From Lachnospiraceae bacterium (GTDB lineage: Bacteria > Bacillota > Clostridia > Lachnospirales > Lachnospiraceae): DNA of 40,349 bases. Location: positions 1 through 40,349 of the forward strand of contig VSNM01000054.1 in assembly GCA_009774245.1 (NCBI GenBank), read 5' to 3'. The stretch's first letter is position 1. Each line of letters begins with the position of its first letter. The position numbers were made by a program, and so were the translations under genes. Positions 32,293-40,320 of the stretch are shown here, piece by piece. The notes under the pieces are model-generated. The model was not told where the DNA came from. It worked only from the letters and a program-made list of their open reading frames with translations, and ran no database searches.

Positions 32293-34809
32293 TTATTCAG
32301 CGATGCGTAACCGTTCCACCACCGTTTTCTGTGCCATTTTGTTGTAGCAAACAATCGGCACAAAAGCTGTAATGAGAATCAGTGGGATAATGCAAAGGAT
32401 AACGGGGAGCAGGGTAAAATGCCATGTGAAATAGCTTAATTCTGCCCCCATTATCCGAACCACAGTCAAGCTCCCGGCAATGGAGAGGATCAGCGAACAA
32501 AAAAGCCCCAAAGCGGAATAGCCAATTCCCTCATAGATCAACATTTGTTTGACCTGCTGGCCTGTCATGCCTACTGATTGCAGCATGGCAATTTCTTTAT
32601 GCCGGGACAGGATGGAAGTCGTCATGGAGTTAATGAAGTTCAGTATGCCGATAAGTGCCAGTATTGCACAAAGTACACCGCCCACAAGACGGTACATATT
32701 TATCATGCCGTCAAAAGACTGTCGCAGAACAACTTTAGAAAGATAGTCCAGTGCAGTGTCGGTGTTTGCGGTATAGTTTTTCAGCCAGTTTTCAGCGGCA
32801 AGCAGGTTTTCATCATCCACATTGAATATCGTTTTCATGGCTGGTTGATCGGCAGCTACCATATTCCCCAGCAATTCACTTGTTGGGAAAATGTAATCCA
32901 ATCCCATATCCACTTTCAAAGGAGTTTCCAGTGCCTTTGGAATATTCACCACAGCAAGCACTTCATAAGCCTTGCTTGTTCCGTCAAATTGTGGAACATT
33001 GATCTGATCTCCCGGCTGATATAGATAGAGGGAACCGTCACCCATCATCTGCATAGGTGTAACATATACACCTGCTCCTGATTTCCATTTTTCCGTGTTC
33101 AGTTCACCGTCCAAAACCTGTATATATTCTGACGGAAAATCGTCCAGTCCGTACACATTAACACCGTGTTCCTGCCGCACCATATAATTGCCCAGCTCTT
33201 TTGCAACGGTATCGGAAGAAACAGCAAGTTCCTGTAAACGGGTAAGGTCGTTTTCGGAAAGAGACTGTTTGGAAGTCCACAGGTAGACACTTCCTATATC
33301 TTCAAGGCCATTCAGACTTTCAGCCTGACTGATGAAATCTCGATTTACATTCGCCGTATTAAACGGGGCATAACTGTTGATAACCGTAGTATCAGCGACA
33401 GTAAAATCTGTCAAACTGAAATCGGCAACAAATTTGTCAAAGTCAAACGAGGTCACATAAGTGTAAACGCTGTTCAAAAGAACGATACTCAACGCAAACG
33501 ACAAAGTGACGATGATTACCTTTTTCTTATTTCGTCCGAGATTGTTTTTTGCCATCATAGTCGTGCTGATCCGTCTGCTACGCCGCTGTTTCTTTTTCGC
33601 TGGAACCTGCTCTACATAGTGAAGTGCCTCCATTGGGGAAACTTTGGCCGCCAGCGCGGCCGGCTTTTTGCAGCTAATGAAAACAGTAATCAGCGAAAAG
33701 ATGATTGCAATCAAAAAGATGACCGGGTTTACAGTAGTAACTACCCGCATATCGTCCGTCAGCATATTCACGATAAAGGGAAGCAGCAAACGACCGATGG
33801 GCCATCCAAACAGCAAGCCCAAGGGAATCCCCACGAGGGACAGCTTCATTGCTTTTTTATAAACGATTTTCCTGATCTGCCTTGCGGTTGTTCCCAGTGT
33901 TTTCAACATCCCATAAAACCGAATGTCCTGTGCGATTGAAATGTAAAATACATTGTAAATCAGGAGATAGCCTGCAATAAAAATAACCAAGATCCCAGCC
34001 ACAAGGGGCAGTATAGTAGATGGGCTGACCGTCGCTGCCCCATAGGCGTCATTGATACTCACCCGTTCATCCAGACCATATTGCGAAGTCACTTTCAATG
34101 CCTGTTTCTCAATATCCCATTCCGTAGGCATCATCATAACCGTATCAATATAGCCCGTTCCTACTGGGGGTGTGGCTCCGTCTGTTTCCCCTCGAATAAC
34201 AGGAGCTACCTGCTCCGTGTATTCTTTGGATAGCAGCATTGTCTGACGGTAGGCCACAGCGTCACCATCCCAAATACCGCACAAGGTAAAGGTATCGGTA
34301 AACGTGTCTGTATCAGTCACAAAGGTAAGTTCCATTTGTGTGCCAATTTCGTCCGTCAGCCCCATTGCCGCCAGAACAATACGGCTTGTGGCGATCTCAT
34401 TTTTCTGCTCTGGCAGTCGCCCGGTATCGGGAACATTGAATGTCATATCTGCATAGGCAGCATCACCATAGCGCAGTTCCGTAGGTGTTTTATGAAAACG
34501 ATCCCCCACAGCATTACCGATAATGACAGAATAACCGATGTCTTTCACTCTTGTGTCGGCTGACAGAAGTTCGTATTCATCCCACGATACCCGCTTAATA
34601 CCTACATGAGCGGAAGTACCGATTGTCCTCATGTTGCTTTCCTGCATGGCAGTCTGCAAACTAATCGCAATCGTGGACAGACTGGTAAACAAAAGCGTTG
34701 CAAGCATGATTGCTAAGACAGCAATCGTATTTTTCTGCGCTTTTAGTGAACGCTTTGCCAGAAGTTTCAGGACAGGCCCATTGTTGTTTCCAAATAAAAT
34801 ATCAGTCAT
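32293..34809 (-). CDS. Large FtsX-type ABC permease, MacB/BceB-like
   Basis: An 838-residue membrane protein with two FtsX modules. The first hydrophobic segment is near residue 22-45 (IAVLAIMLATLLFTSLSTIAI), followed by a large outside domain, three segments near 265-395, a second half starting with VIIVTLSFALSIVLLNSVY near 430, another large outside domain and three C-terminal segments. It is read with the ATPase gene just upstream (13-bp gap). GGGGGCG precedes ATG 34809; an upstream frame to 34884 overlaps the ATPase and lacks support. Such permeases typically remove or detach antimicrobial peptides or export peptides; the substrate here is unknown. Confidence 0.9.
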   Translation of the reverse strand: MTDILFGNNNGPVLKLLAKRSLKAQKNTIAVLAIMLATLLFTSLSTIAISLQTAMQESNMRTIGTSAHVGIKRVSWDEYELLSADTRVKDIGYSVIIGNAVGDRFHKTPTELRYGDAAYADMTFNVPDTGRLPEQKNEIATSRIVLAAMGLTDEIGTQMELTFVTDTDTFTDTFTLCGIWDGDAVAYRQTMLLSKEYTEQVAPVIRGETDGATPPVGTGYIDTVMMMPTEWDIEKQALKVTSQYGLDERVSINDAYGAATVSPSTILPLVAGILVIFIAGYLLIYNVFYISIAQDIRFYGMLKTLGTTARQIRKIVYKKAMKLSLVGIPLGLLFGWPIGRLLLPFIVNMLTDDMRVVTTVNPVIFLIAIIFSLITVFISCKKPAALAAKVSPMEALHYVEQVPAKKKQRRSRRISTTMMAKNNLGRNKKKVIIVTLSFALSIVLLNSVYTYVTSFDFDKFVADFSLTDFTVADTTVINSYAPFNTANVNRDFISQAESLNGLEDIGSVYLWTSKQSLSENDLTRLQELAVSSDTVAKELGNYMVRQEHGVNVYGLDDFPSEYIQVLDGELNTEKWKSGAGVYVTPMQMMGDGSLYLYQPGDQINVPQFDGTSKAYEVLAVVNIPKALETPLKVDMGLDYIFPTSELLGNMVAADQPAMKTIFNVDDENLLAAENWLKNYTANTDTALDYLSKVVLRQSFDGMINMYRLVGGVLCAILALIGILNFINSMTTSILSRHKEIAMLQSVGMTGQQVKQMLIYEGIGYSALGLFCSLILSIAGSLTVVRIMGAELSYFTWHFTLLPVILCIIPLILITAFVPIVCYNKMAQKTVVERLRIAE

Positions 34810-34822
34810 ATTTTCGCCCCCT

Positions 34823-35488
34823 TTACTCGGAAATTCTGCCGTCCTCAATGCGGATAATGCGGTCGGCAAGCTGTGCGATTTCATTATTATGGGTTATCAT
34901 TACAATGGTTTGATGGAATTTTTGACTGGTAACTTTCAAAAGGCCCAACACATCATTGCTTGTTCGGCTATCGAGATTGCCGGTGGGTTCATCCGCAAGA
35001 ACTATGGCAGGTTTGGAAACAAGAGCGCGGGCAATCGCAACACGCTGCTGCTGGCCGCCGGAAAGGTTGTTGGGCATACTATTGAGCTTTTCATCAAGAG
35101 CCAGCAGTTTTACAACTTCTTTCATAAATCGCTTGTCCACGGTGTCGCCGTCCAGCTCCACCGGCAGTACAATATTTTCGTAGACATTCAGGACGGGGAC
35201 AAGATTGTAATTCTGGAAGATAAAACCAATGTTGCGCCTGCGAAAGATCGTAAGCTGTTCGTCCTTGAATTTGGATAATTCTTTTCCTTTCACTTTGATA
35301 CTGCCAGAAGTCGGCGTGTCCAAGCCACCCATCATATTCAGTAGTGTAGACTTGCCGCTGCCGGAAGTACCAACGATGGCAACAAATTCCCCATCCTCAA
35401 TCGAGAGAGTCACGCCATCCAACGCTTTTGTGATGTTCGGCTCTGTGCCATAATATTTTTTCAAATCAGTTGTTTGTAATATGCTCAT
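34823..35488 (-). CDS. ABC transporter ATP-binding protein, MacB/LolD-like
   Basis: A 221-residue ATPase of the MacB/LolD group: Walker A GTSGSGKST, Q-loop in NIGFIFQNYNLVPVL, signature LSGGQQQRVAIARAL, Walker B IVLADEPTGNLDS and His switch MITHN. ATG 35488 (MSILQTTDL) fits the usual start; the frame extends four codons further without reason. It would energise the FtsX-type permease encoded next. Response-regulator boxes and a -10 box lie directly upstream. Confidence 0.93.
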   Translation of the reverse strand: MSILQTTDLKKYYGTEPNITKALDGVTLSIEDGEFVAIVGTSGSGKSTLLNMMGGLDTPTSGSIKVKGKELSKFKDEQLTIFRRRNIGFIFQNYNLVPVLNVYENIVLPVELDGDTVDKRFMKEVVKLLALDEKLNSMPNNLSGGQQQRVAIARALVSKPAIVLADEPTGNLDSRTSNDVLGLLKVTSQKFHQTIVMITHNNEIAQLADRIIRIEDGRISE

Positions 35489-35520
35489 ATAGAACACCAT
35501 CCTTTCTTTGTGATGGCTCT

Positions 35521-35599
35521 ATCTTAAAGACCAATCCTCACAGAAATGTCACCTCAAGAGGTTTTTTACGCATTAAAATCTCACAATCCTGTGACATTT
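35521..35599 (-). promoter_or_regulatory. Response-regulator-controlled promoter of the MacB-like operon
   Basis: Boxes CTCACAGAAATGTCACC (35537-35553) and CTCACAATCCTGTGACATTT (35580-35599) start 43 bp apart. A -10 box TAAGAT (minus strand, 35521-35526) lies 16 bp from the proximal box, matching the arrangement at 32,171-32,249. Confidence 0.75.
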
Positions 35600-35609
35600 C
35601 ACAGTCTCA

Positions 35610-36641
35610 TCAATCACGGAGTAAAAATACCATAAAGCAGGAACCGATGTCCGGGCCGGAAGTCAGCTTGATATATCCCCCCTGCATGGTAATGATTTCA
35701 CGGGCCAGATACAGCCCAATGCCAATACCATCTACATCATGAACATCGTCCTCCCGATAAAACCGCTTGAAGATCGCGCCTTGATGTTTTTCCGGGATAC
35801 CCTTTCCTGTGTCGGCAATGCTGATTTTCAGATACAATTCCCAGCACTCCACCGTCACAGTGATTTTTCCATTCTCCGGCGTGTATTTTACCGCATTATC
35901 CAAAATATTGAACAACGCTTCACTCGTCCATTTTCTATCATGAGGAACTGCCAGATGCTCCGGGCAGTTTACCGAAACATCAATTTGCTTCTTTTCTGCG
36001 TTCAGCAAAATGCCGCCCAATGCTGACGCGATGGTGTCATAGATTGTCTGCTTTTTCTTATCCAGAGAAATGACGCCGGTTTCCAGCCGGGAAGTTTTAA
36101 TCATAGCCTGCATGAGAAAATCCAGCTTATCAAGCTGACTGGCGGAAGCTGATAAAAATTCTTTCTGCTTGTGTGGCGGAACTTCCTGATCCATGAGCGT
36201 GCTGTTTATCATTTTTAGATTCGCAATCGGCGTTTTCACCTGATGGGAAATATCTGAAATCAGCTCTTGCAGGTCGGCCCGTTCCTTAGCAACATTGCGG
36301 CGATTCTCATTCATTACTTCATAGAGCCGCTCCAGCCGGTAATTGATTTTATAGAACAGGCTTTCTTCTTCAGTCATTTGCAGAGGCTCTATATTCCCAG
36401 ACAGCATATCGTCAAGCGTCCTGCAAAAGAGATCGGAAAATAAAGTCAGCCTGCGCCGAACCAGCGCCACAAAGCAAATCACGCAGACCAAAACAAACAA
36501 GCAAAAGAACAGGCAGCATAAGACTACCAATGTACTATTCGTCAAATTATATAAGATGACGATAATTGCTAAAACGGACAGCAGAAGTACCAAGCCTAAA
36601 AACACACAGGCTTTATTGATAGACAACTTCTTTGCGTTCAT
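35610..36641 (-). CDS. Sensor histidine kinase
   Basis: A 343-residue kinase with two membrane segments close together (ACVFLGLVLLLSVLAIIVILY, then VVLCCLFFCLFVLVCVICFVALV) and almost no outside loop. The phospho-acceptor region is LISDISHQVKTPIANLKM. The ATP-binding part has N box NILDNAVKYTP, G1 DTGKGIP, F box GAIFKRFYR and G2 GIGIGLYLA. The tiny sensor loop matches intramembrane-sensing kinases that work together with a BceB-like permease, which fits the neighbouring genes. ATG 36641 overlaps the response-regulator stop (ATGA). Confidence 0.92.
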   Translation of the reverse strand: MNAKKLSINKACVFLGLVLLLSVLAIIVILYNLTNSTLVVLCCLFFCLFVLVCVICFVALVRRRLTLFSDLFCRTLDDMLSGNIEPLQMTEEESLFYKINYRLERLYEVMNENRRNVAKERADLQELISDISHQVKTPIANLKMINSTLMDQEVPPHKQKEFLSASASQLDKLDFLMQAMIKTSRLETGVISLDKKKQTIYDTIASALGGILLNAEKKQIDVSVNCPEHLAVPHDRKWTSEALFNILDNAVKYTPENGKITVTVECWELYLKISIADTGKGIPEKHQGAIFKRFYREDDVHDVDGIGIGLYLAREIITMQGGYIKLTSGPDIGSCFMVFLLRD

Positions 36642-37321
36642 TTTTGAAGTCCCCCTACCCACATATAACCCATACCATACACCGTTTTGATATATTGCCG
36701 GCCATTTATTTCAATTTTATTCCGTATCCGGCTGACAGCGGCGGTCAGGGCGTGTTCGTCTACAAAGTTACCATCAATATCCCATAGTCTTTCAAGAAGA
36801 ACCTGCCTTGTTAAAACATTATTCGGATTTTTTACAAACACACGCAATAAACGATACTCCATAGCTGTAAAAGTAATCAATTCCCCGGCAAGCGTAGCAG
36901 TCGTTTCAGAAAAATTGATAGACAGGTTTCCGTCCGAATAACAATCACCACCTGTCTGCTTTTGAATACGAGTGATAAGTGCTGCCACTTTCTTTTGAAA
37001 AACGCTTATAGGAAAAGGCTTTGTCACATAATCATCTGCCCCAAGTTCAAATCCCCGGAGCATATCGCTTTCCATATCATTTGCAGTAAGAAAAATAACT
37101 GCTGTATCGGAACGGCGTTCTTTAATTTCTCTACAAAAATCAAAACCGTTTCCGTCTGGCAGGTTAATATCGAGAATCATTAAATCATAGTCCTGTTTTT
37201 CGCATAAGTGAGTTGCCGTAGCTTTTGTCATAGCTGAATCCACAGCATACCCTGCGGCGGACAGATTGTAACACAGGGTATTATTCAAAAGCCGATCATC
37301 CTCAACCACTAATAACTTCAT
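36638..37321 (-). CDS. OmpR-family response regulator
   Basis: A 227-residue regulator. The receiver domain has the acidic pair (VVEDDRLL), the phospho-acceptor Asp in DLMILDINLPDG, Thr in VIFLTAND and Lys in DDYVTKPF. The C-terminal winged helix ends YIKTVYGMGYMW. ATG 37321 with GAGAGGATG upstream is preferred over the frame start at 37339. It is coupled to the kinase gene by ATGA. It should bind the paired TCACA/TGTCAC boxes in front of the two transporter operons; a single similar box near 37,362 suggests autoregulation. Confidence 0.93.
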   Translation of the reverse strand: MKLLVVEDDRLLNNTLCYNLSAAGYAVDSAMTKATATHLCEKQDYDLMILDINLPDGNGFDFCREIKERRSDTAVIFLTANDMESDMLRGFELGADDYVTKPFPISVFQKKVAALITRIQKQTGGDCYSDGNLSINFSETTATLAGELITFTAMEYRLLRVFVKNPNNVLTRQVLLERLWDIDGNFVDEHALTAAVSRIRNKIEINGRQYIKTVYGMGYMWVGGLQK

Positions 37322-37349
37322 ATAATCACATCCTCTCACTGAATAAAGT

Positions 37350-37377
37350 ATTATAAAAATGTCACAGAAATATCACC
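37350..37377 (-). promoter_or_regulatory. Possible promoter and single regulator box before the two-component genes
   Basis: TCACAGAAATATCACC (37362-37377) differs by one base from the proximal box of the two transporter promoters. A -10 TATAAT (minus strand, 37350-37355) lies nearby, but the spacing to the box is 11 bp instead of 16 and there is no second box. Confidence 0.4.
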
Positions 37378-37555
37378 GCAATTTGTTTTCTTTTCTTCGC
37401 CCATCTGCGGGCTTTTTCGTATTCTTTGGTATGAGCCACATATAGCCGAGCTTTGTTACTCCTGGTATCCGATTATTTTCACAAAGTTTCTGCACACGCC
37501 TTTCCGAAATTCCCCACTTCTCCGCCGCCTGCGGCGCAGACATATATTCCATCAT
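37373..37555 (-). CDS. Small MerR/excisionase-type DNA-binding protein
   Basis: A protein of about 60 residues (EYMSAPQAAEKWGISERRVQKLCENNRIPGVTKLGYMWLIPKNTKKP) with the winged helix-turn-helix of excisionase/MerR-like proteins. ATG 37555 follows GGACGG at short spacing; ATG 37552 is an equally possible alternative. The open frame to 37759 is not supported by codons that look protein-like. Such helix-turn-helix proteins are common next to MobC genes or cargo in Clostridia elements. The target is unknown. Confidence 0.8.
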   Translation of the reverse strand: MMEYMSAPQAAEKWGISERRVQKLCENNRIPGVTKLGYMWLIPKNTKKPADGRRKENKLR

Positions 37556-37990
37556 ATCATCCGTCCTTTCATCAAATCTATTCGATATAATTATATACGG
37601 ACATCCGAATAATATCAACCATTCCTTAATTGACGAATCCAAAATGTGTTTCCAACAAATTGTCCAAATAATCAGAACATTGACACACCCTCCGGGAGTG
37701 TCGAAAGACAAGAATAGCAAGCACTGCCCATGTCCGGACACATGGGCGAAATTCATCATTCCGTCCTACCGTCCGTTTGATGAAATTTCCATAGGGAAGT
37801 GTCCCTAACCCTCTTTGGTTTTCTTTCCGTTTTTTCTCTGCCAGTCCTTGACCTTTATCCGCAGATTTGCTACAATAACACATGGATAAGTCTATCCAAA
37901 AAAACTGAACAGACACGAAACCAGACTGTTGTAAACCGGACAATTTACAGCAGTTTTTTTATGCCCAAAAACAGAAAAGGAGTGTTAAAA
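37556..37990. other. Region with nested hairpins, probable oriT
   Basis: No gene is supported in this 435-bp gap directly upstream of mobC. Between 37,682 and 37,806 there are four hairpins: GACAC/GTGTC, GCCCATGT/ACATGGGC (37726-37747), AAATTCATCA/TGATGAAATTT (37749-37788) and AGGGA-AGTG-TCCCT (37793-37806). This density and position fit an origin of transfer; the last sequence AAGTGTCCCT resembles the nic-region core AAGTGCGCCCT of MOBQ/RSF1010-type origins. A nick site is not proven. Confidence 0.55.
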
Positions 37991-38332
37991 ATGGCAAACA
38001 GAATCCGCACCAACCGGAACGAATTTCACTTAGATGATAAGGAGCAGTATATCCTTGATGAAAAGTTTAAACTGTCCGGCATGAAAAGCAAGTCGGCTTT
38101 CCTCCGGAAGCTCATTCTCTACGGATATGTCTATGACGTGGATTACAGTTTTTTGCGGGAATACAATACGGAGCTTGGACGGATCAGCTCCAGCCTGAAC
38201 CAGATTGCAAAAAGAATTAACAGCACAAACCATGTCTATCAGGAAGATATGGACGAAGTAAAGGAGTTGATGAAACAGGTATGGCATACACAAAAATCCA
38301 TGCTATCACAGCAACCGTTGATAAAGCGGTAG
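37991..38332 (+). CDS. mobC: MobC-like relaxosome accessory protein
   Basis: A 113-residue protein (EFHLDDKEQYILDEKFKLSGMKSKSAFLRKLILYGYVYDVDYSFLREYNTELGRISSSLNQIAKRIN) with the ribbon-helix-helix plus C-terminal helix layout of MobC proteins. They bind oriT and help the relaxase open the strands. ATG 37991 has AAAGGAG 8 bases upstream; the open frame to 37799 crosses the hairpin region. Its 3' end overlaps the relaxase gene by 52 bases, so the two are coexpressed. Confidence 0.92.
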   Translation: MANRIRTNRNEFHLDDKEQYILDEKFKLSGMKSKSAFLRKLILYGYVYDVDYSFLREYNTELGRISSSLNQIAKRINSTNHVYQEDMDEVKELMKQVWHTQKSMLSQQPLIKR

Positions 38333-39654
38333 CCTACATATGCAACCCGGATAAAACGGACGAAAGCATCTACATTTCTTCCTATGCCTGTGCGCCGGAA
38401 ACCGCAGCGATTGACTTCAAATATACCTTAGACCACTGCCGTGAAAACAGCCCCAATAAAGCCTATCATCTGATACAGGCTTTCGCTCCCGGTGAGGTCA
38501 GTTTTGATGAAGCGCACCAGATCGGGAAGGAGCTTGCGGATAAGGTTTTAGAGGGTAAATTTTCTTATGTTGTCACCACACATATTGATAAAGGTCACGT
38601 CCACAACCACATCATTTTTTGTGCCGCCGACAACATGGAACACAACAAATACCATGACTGCAAGCAGAGCTATTACCACATCCGGAAATTAAGTGACGAG
38701 CTGTGTAGCGAGCATAATCTTTCCGTCATTATCCCCGGTGGGGAGCGTGGCAAAAAATACAATGAATGGCAGTCAGACAAGAATGGTACAGCATGGAAAA
38801 CGCAGATAAGAAAAGACATCAATGCTGCCATCAAAGCATCCTCCACCTATGAAGAATTTCTGCTCCTGATGCGGGCAAAAGGCTATGAGATAAAAGGTGA
38901 AGCCTTTGGGGAAGATGCCCCCAAATTTATCTCTTTCCGTCCACTTGGCAAAGACCGTTTTGTGCGTGGCAGTGCGAAGTCACTCGGCAGGGAATATACA
39001 AAGGAACACATCAAAGAACGGATAGAATTGAAACGGGAACGGAAGGCAGTTATCCCGAAAAGAGATTATGCAGATAAGAGATTGATTGACACCTCTGATG
39101 AGAAATTCCAGAACTGTCCGGGACTGCAGAGGTGGGCGGCGGTTGAGAATTTAAAGATTGCAGCACAGGCGTACAATGAAGTTGGTTCGATTAAGGAACT
39201 GGAACAGAAAATCGCCGCCACTGCCGCCACCGGAAAGGAAGCAAAGCAGACTGTACGGAAACTGGAAAACCGTATGAAAGACCTTGCAGAAATTATCAAA
39301 TATGCGGAACAATACAAAGCAAACAAGTCTTACAATGTTGCCTATAAGAAATCAAAAAATCCTGACGCATATTTCCGCAAGCATGAAAGCCAGATTATAC
39401 TTTATGGCGGCGCAAGGCGTATGCTGGAACAGGCGGGCATCCATTTAAAAGGTTTAAACATTGACAAGCTGAAAGCGGAATATCAGGAGCTGACCGCACA
39501 GAAGAAGGAGCTGACTGCCACTTACAAAAACTGCGATAAGGAACTGAAATCGCTGAACCGGAAACTGGAGAACCTGAACCAGTATTTAGGGCGCACAGAG
39601 CCGCCAAAAAACGCACAGGAACAGCCAGACCGGGACAATAACCCTGCCCGGTAA
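38281..39654 (+). CDS. Relaxase/mobilisation nuclease, MobA/VirD2-like
   Basis: A 457-residue relaxase that would nick oriT and pilot the strand during conjugation. The relaxase domain covers about residues 1-230. The three-histidine region is THIDKGHVHNHIIF (about residues 100-113), with an upstream SPNKAYHLIQAF strand. The likely catalytic Tyr lies in the N-terminal stretch (AYICNPDKTDESIYISSY). The C-terminal 150 residues form a long coiled coil (KLKAEYQELTAQKKELTATY). It belongs to the type found in Tn1549-like elements. It starts inside mobC. Downstream transfer genes lie beyond the window. Confidence 0.93.
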   Translation: MAYTKIHAITATVDKAVAYICNPDKTDESIYISSYACAPETAAIDFKYTLDHCRENSPNKAYHLIQAFAPGEVSFDEAHQIGKELADKVLEGKFSYVVTTHIDKGHVHNHIIFCAADNMEHNKYHDCKQSYYHIRKLSDELCSEHNLSVIIPGGERGKKYNEWQSDKNGTAWKTQIRKDINAAIKASSTYEEFLLLMRAKGYEIKGEAFGEDAPKFISFRPLGKDRFVRGSAKSLGREYTKEHIKERIELKRERKAVIPKRDYADKRLIDTSDEKFQNCPGLQRWAAVENLKIAAQAYNEVGSIKELEQKIAATAATGKEAKQTVRKLENRMKDLAEIIKYAEQYKANKSYNVAYKKSKNPDAYFRKHESQIILYGGARRMLEQAGIHLKGLNIDKLKAEYQELTAQKKELTATYKNCDKELKSLNRKLENLNQYLGRTEPPKNAQEQPDRDNNPAR

Positions 39655-39694
39655 TATCCAGCCCCGAAAAGGCTTTAAAAGCAAAAAAAGCATC

Positions 39695-39834
39695 GTGGAC
39701 AGTGTGCATAACTCCCCATTCCGCTATGGACAACACTATTCACAGCATATGGAAAAGCAAATGCAGCTTTCCCACATCCTGCAAACAGTGTTGCCCACAG
39801 CTCCATAAGACGGGGAGTTATACACACTGCCCAC
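39695..39834. repeat. 140-bp nested palindrome with 23-bp outer arms downstream of relaxase
   Basis: The outer arms 39695-39717 and 39812-39834 are reverse complements with two mismatches. A second, imperfect inner pair (TATGGA...CAACACT and AGTGTTG...TCCATA) follows, and GGAAAAGC/GC..TTTCC forms the apex near 39,751-39,772. TTATACACA and TTGCCCACAG in the arms resemble DnaA-box-like motifs. There is no T-run, so it is not an ordinary terminator. It could be a strand-conversion (sso-like) origin or a repeat element. Confidence 0.65.
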
Positions 39835-39942
39835 AATGCCGGCTGCGGCGGAATCCCACTCTTTCCTTCCTATCTATTTATAAAATCAGAAAAATTTCTT
39901 GCAGACAAGACCGTTTTCATGTAAGATAATTTACAAATCCGC

Positions 39943-39972
39943 AAAAAAATAGGAGCGCCGAAGCACCCCTAT
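39943..39972 (-). terminator. Leftward terminator with TTCG tetraloop, end of the toxin mRNA
   Basis: On the minus strand a 10-bp stem (arms 39963-39972 and 39949-39958) closes a TTCG loop and is followed by a run of T (39943-39949 as A on the plus strand). It is the first strong leftward terminator after the small toxin gene at 40,134-40,217. Confidence 0.85.
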
Positions 39973-39985
39973 CTCCTAAACCCTC

Positions 39986-40014
39986 TTGCAAAATCCGCAG
40001 TGTTGGTTTATAAT
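39986..40014 (+). promoter_or_regulatory. Promoter of the antisense RNA
   Basis: TTGCAA (39986-39991) and TATAAT (40009-40014) with a 17-base spacer form a strong rightward promoter. No gene with a ribosome binding site follows before the terminator at 40,128, so a small RNA is the expected product. Confidence 0.75.
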
Positions 40015-40019
40015 CATCA

Positions 40020-40130
40020 TAGAAGCCGAAGGATATTTGCACGTCCGACGGTTGTTCAATCGGAAACTTATAAAGCGTAAAAATTACGGATTACAAGGCT
40101 ATCCTCTATTGCAGTAGAAGATAGCCTTTT
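40020..40130 (+). ncRNA. Candidate antisense RNA antitoxin (~110 nt)
   Basis: It would start near 40,020 and end at a terminator built from AAGGCTATC (40095-40103) and GATAGCCTT (40120-40128), with inner pairs TCTA/TAGA and loop TTGCAG, followed by TTTT. It is antisense to the 3' untranslated part of the toxin mRNA, between the toxin stop (40134) and its terminator (39943-39972). It therefore fits the RatA and SR4 pattern of type I antitoxins. It contains at least one further hairpin (CCGA/TCGG near 40,050-40,065). The RNA is predicted, not shown. Confidence 0.65.
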
Positions 40131-40133
40131 CCG

Positions 40134-40217
40134 TTACTTGCGGTTGTGTTTATTGTCTATGTATGTTAATGCTGCGAAAATGACCAACAGCAGTGTAAGT
40201 ATCTCAAGTGTGTTCAT
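40134..40217 (-). CDS. 27-residue hydrophobic peptide, type I (Hol-Tox-like) toxin
   Basis: The peptide (MNTLEILTLLLVIFAALTYI, then DNKHNRK) has one membrane segment and a charged tail, like the putative holin-like toxins of type I systems in Bacillota. AGGAGG (40223-40228 on the minus strand) lies 5 bases before the ATG, unusually strong for such a short frame. The mRNA would start near 40,282 (-10 TATAAT at 40289-40294) and end at 39,943. A stem CCTTTC/GAAAGG (40240-40245 with 40226-40231) covers part of the ribosome binding site. A 9-base complementarity joins the 5' leader (40246-40254) to the end of the frame (40139-40147). These features match translation control known in type I toxins. 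Confidence 0.7.
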   Translation of the reverse strand: MNTLEILTLLLVIFAALTYIDNKHNRK

Positions 40218-40288
40218 ACCGACCTCCTTTCCGTTTCCAGAAAGGACAACCGCAGACTATCCCTACTCGCTCTAATCTGACTAAGAGG

Positions 40289-40320
40289 ATTATAGCACGT
40301 TATGTCGAATAATGCTATAA
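40289..40320 (-). promoter_or_regulatory. Toxin promoter with 8-bp inverted repeat
   Basis: TTATAGCA (40290-40297) and TGCTATAA (40313-40320) form an inverted repeat with 15 bases between. The left arm contains the -10 box TATAAT of the toxin on the minus strand (40289-40294). No clear -35 box is seen. Confidence 0.45.

Noticed and set aside
34631..35278. 215-codon rightward frame opposite the ABC ATPase
   Set aside because: Shadow of the leftward ATPase and permease genes, without start signals.
39695..39834. Palindrome considered as the relaxase gene terminator
   Set aside because: The outer stem encloses nearly 100 bases and is not followed by a T-run.
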